Part shown: positions 6,417 to 7,627 of the stretch, in pieces | Numbering within the stretch: position 1 is the stretch's first letter | How the letters are laid out: the number at the start of each line of letters is the position of its first letter | Source: Clostridia bacterium | GTDB taxonomy: Bacteria; Bacillota_A; Clostridia; Christensenellales; Aristaeellaceae | Direction of reading: 5' to 3' | Assembly (NCBI GenBank): GCA_017938645.1 | Contig: JAGBBE010000092.1 | Span: 1 to 7,627 of the forward strand | Length of the DNA stretch: 7,627 nt | Translations under genes and position numbers: made by a program | Notes under the pieces: model-generated | Database searches by the model: none | The model's input: the letters and a program-made list of their open reading frames with translations, nothing else | Told to the model about the DNA's origin: nothing

Positions 6417-7364
6417 GTGACCATCCAACAAATGAAATATTTAATGGCCATTGTCTATGCCGGTTCCATCAGCGAGGCTGCTAAGCAGCTCTATGTGGCG
6501 CAATCCAGCGTTTCGGCCTCCATGCGGGAGCTGGAAAATGAATTTGGTTTTGAGATCTTCACGCGCGGAAGCCGCGGCGTATCCCTAACCAGAAAAGGTG
6601 AAAATCTTGCCGTTGATGTGAAAACGATTCTGGAAAAAATCGAATCTCTGGATTCAAAGTTCAAAAAACGCAATGAACAGCACAACTCCTTTTCCGTTGC
6701 GACGCAGCACCATCTGCCCGGTATCGACGCGTTTTGCCAGTTTATTCAAGCCGCAACCGATGCCCCGTATAATTTTGCTTATTTGGAAATGAAGACCTCT
6801 GATGTATTGCGCGCTGTGTCGAATGGTCTGGCTGATATTGGGATTATGTTTCTGACTTCTGCGACAAAGGATCTGATGATTCAGCGCATACGGAAACTGG
6901 GTTTGGTATTCAATAATATTGCCTATAAGCCAGTGCATATCTATCTCCACAAATCACATCCGTTAGCTGCTCACCCCATGATCTATCCCGAGGAGCTGAA
7001 CGACTATCCCTTTATCACCTATGATCTCGCTGTGGATAATGATTCTGCTTTCACGGATATTCTCAATTACACGCAAAAACAGGTCGTTCATGTTACCGAT
7101 CGTGCCGCAGCCTATACGCTTCTGCGTGACATTCATGGTTATCTTTCCGGAAGCGGTTTCCCAACAAAAGACGAAAAGAAGAACGGCATTCGTGTCGTCC
7201 CTTTGTGCGGTGGAGAGACCTGGGAAATCGGTTGGCTTTCAAAGGTAAACATCGCGGAAAATGAAATGACCCCGGTATTCCTTCGATATCTGATCGATCG
7301 ATTTGATGCGGATGACAAATCCCAAAATAAGCTTAATCAGGATCCGAACTACCGTCTGCGTTGA
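6417..7364 (+). CDS. LysR-type transcriptional regulator
   Basis: This 315-aa cytoplasmic DNA-binding regulator has the standard length and layout of LysR proteins. The N-terminal winged helix-turn-helix spans about residues 2-60, with the conserved SISEAAKQLYVAQSSVSASM helices (17-36), ELENEFGFEIFTR (38-50) and GVSLTRKGE (54-62). A linker helix (about 63-90) precedes the periplasmic-binding-protein-like effector domain. That domain includes GLADIGIMFL (near residue 141), HIYLHKSHPLA (near 179) and YPEELNDYPFITYD (near 192), typical of effector pockets in this family. The C terminus ends in a polar tail. It is transcribed in the same direction as the operon but behind a terminator and from its own promoter, rather than divergently. 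It is a plausible sensor of the importer's substrate or of the enzyme product. That link is inferred from position only, and the operon promoter is outside the window. Confidence 0.95.
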   Translation: MTIQQMKYLMAIVYAGSISEAAKQLYVAQSSVSASMRELENEFGFEIFTRGSRGVSLTRKGENLAVDVKTILEKIESLDSKFKKRNEQHNSFSVATQHHLPGIDAFCQFIQAATDAPYNFAYLEMKTSDVLRAVSNGLADIGIMFLTSATKDLMIQRIRKLGLVFNNIAYKPVHIYLHKSHPLAAHPMIYPEELNDYPFITYDLAVDNDSAFTDILNYTQKQVVHVTDRAAAYTLLRDIHGYLSGSGFPTKDEKKNGIRVVPLCGGETWEIGWLSKVNIAENEMTPVFLRYLIDRFDADDKSQNKLNQDPNYRLR

Positions 7365-7548
7365 CTGTATTTTCTGACCCGGATTGTGACCCAAGTGTGC
7401 GTGAAAGCATGTTAAACTGCTCCGCAAGTCAAGGACAAAATAAGGTGACCCATTCCGCTAGCATGGATAGCTGCTGGTTATCAGGTTGGAAATGTCAAGA
7501 AATGTGCAGTCGGGAAATACCCAAAATCTGAAAAGCATGGTAATACAG
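7365..7548. other. Intergenic region, no supported gene
   Basis: No open frame with a ribosome site and family-like sequence is present on either strand. The motif TGACCC occurs three times (7375-7380, 7387-7392, 7446-7451), two of them within the longer match GTGACCCA 59 nt apart. No T-tracted hairpin that would clearly end the regulator transcript was found. I do not recognise a transposase remnant or an RNA gene here. Confidence 0.5.
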
Positions 7549-7627
7549 CGCAGTTTTCCGAAGTGGAGCGTAGCGGAACGCAGGAAAACTGCGGCGGCAT
7601 CGGATCAGGCTGCCGTTTGCGCCTGCG
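7549..7627. repeat. Inverted-repeat structured element at the right edge (possible intergenic repeat)
   Basis: CGCAGTTTTCC (7549-7559) and GGAAAACTGCG (7583-7593) are a perfect 11-bp inverted repeat around a 23-nt loop. An alternative pairing TTCCG (7556-7560) with CGGAA (7574-7578) competes with it. Further short dyads follow: CGGCA (7595-7599) with TGCCG (7611-7615), and CAGGC (7606-7610) with GCCTG (7621-7625). There is no T-tract, so it is not a standard terminator. The density of nested palindromes and the sharp GC rise suggest a dispersed intergenic repeat or a small structured RNA, cut by the window end. Copy number elsewhere cannot be judged from this sequence. Confidence 0.5.

Noticed and set aside
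7239..7427. Minus-strand 62-codon frame overlapping the end of the regulator gene
   Set aside because: Most of it lies opposite the regulator coding sequence, and the product has no recognisable features.
7409..7531. Forty-codon Cys-containing plus-strand open frame after the regulator gene
   Set aside because: There is no Shine-Dalgarno sequence before its ATG, no signal peptide or recognisable motif, and its length is expected by chance.
7549..7627. CRISPR array or integron attachment site
   Set aside because: There are no regularly spaced direct repeats and no integrase nearby; the structure is a set of inverted repeats only.

Overview
The window looks like a chromosomal segment from a low-to-mid GC, Gram-positive anaerobe, most likely a Clostridia/Oscillospirales-type Firmicute. 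Clues visible in the sequence are strong AAGGAGG-type ribosome sites before most genes, a lipoprotein signal (LAAC lipobox) followed by a long Ser/Thr linker on the binding protein, and roughly half GC with C-ending codon preference. The taxon is an inference; no rRNA or tRNA gene is present to fix it.

Positions 1-6232 hold one tightly packed plus-strand operon cut by the left edge. It encodes a complete BMP-family ABC importer: a double-domain ATPase (5' end missing), two BPD_transp_2-type permeases and a BMP-type lipoprotein. These are followed by a metal-dependent amidohydrolase of the MtaD/TRZ-ATZ deaminase group and a small VOC (glyoxalase-fold) protein. The two ATPase/permease junctions overlap by 8 nt, the remaining gaps are 12-68 nt, and the 68-nt gap after the lipoprotein gene carries a perfect 9-bp hairpin. 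The operon ends at a perfect 13-bp hairpin with a T-tract (6242-6275).

Positions 6276-6416 hold a second weaker terminator-like hairpin, an inverted repeat and a promoter (TTTACA-16-TACAAT) driving a LysR-type regulator (6417-7364) on the same strand. The regulator starts at GTG 6417 behind a near-perfect Shine-Dalgarno sequence, not at the upstream ATG, which lies in the -10 box. From 7365 to the end there is no convincing gene. The last ~80 nt form an inverted-repeat structure that looks like an intergenic repeat element and runs into the right edge.

Taken together the genes suggest a scavenging module. The ABC importer brings in a heterocyclic compound (purine, pyrimidine, nucleoside or related N-heterocycle), the amidohydrolase deaminates or hydrolyses it in the cytoplasm, and the VOC protein may act on the product. 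The LysR protein is a candidate sensor. The true substrate cannot be read from the sequence, and that is the main open question here.
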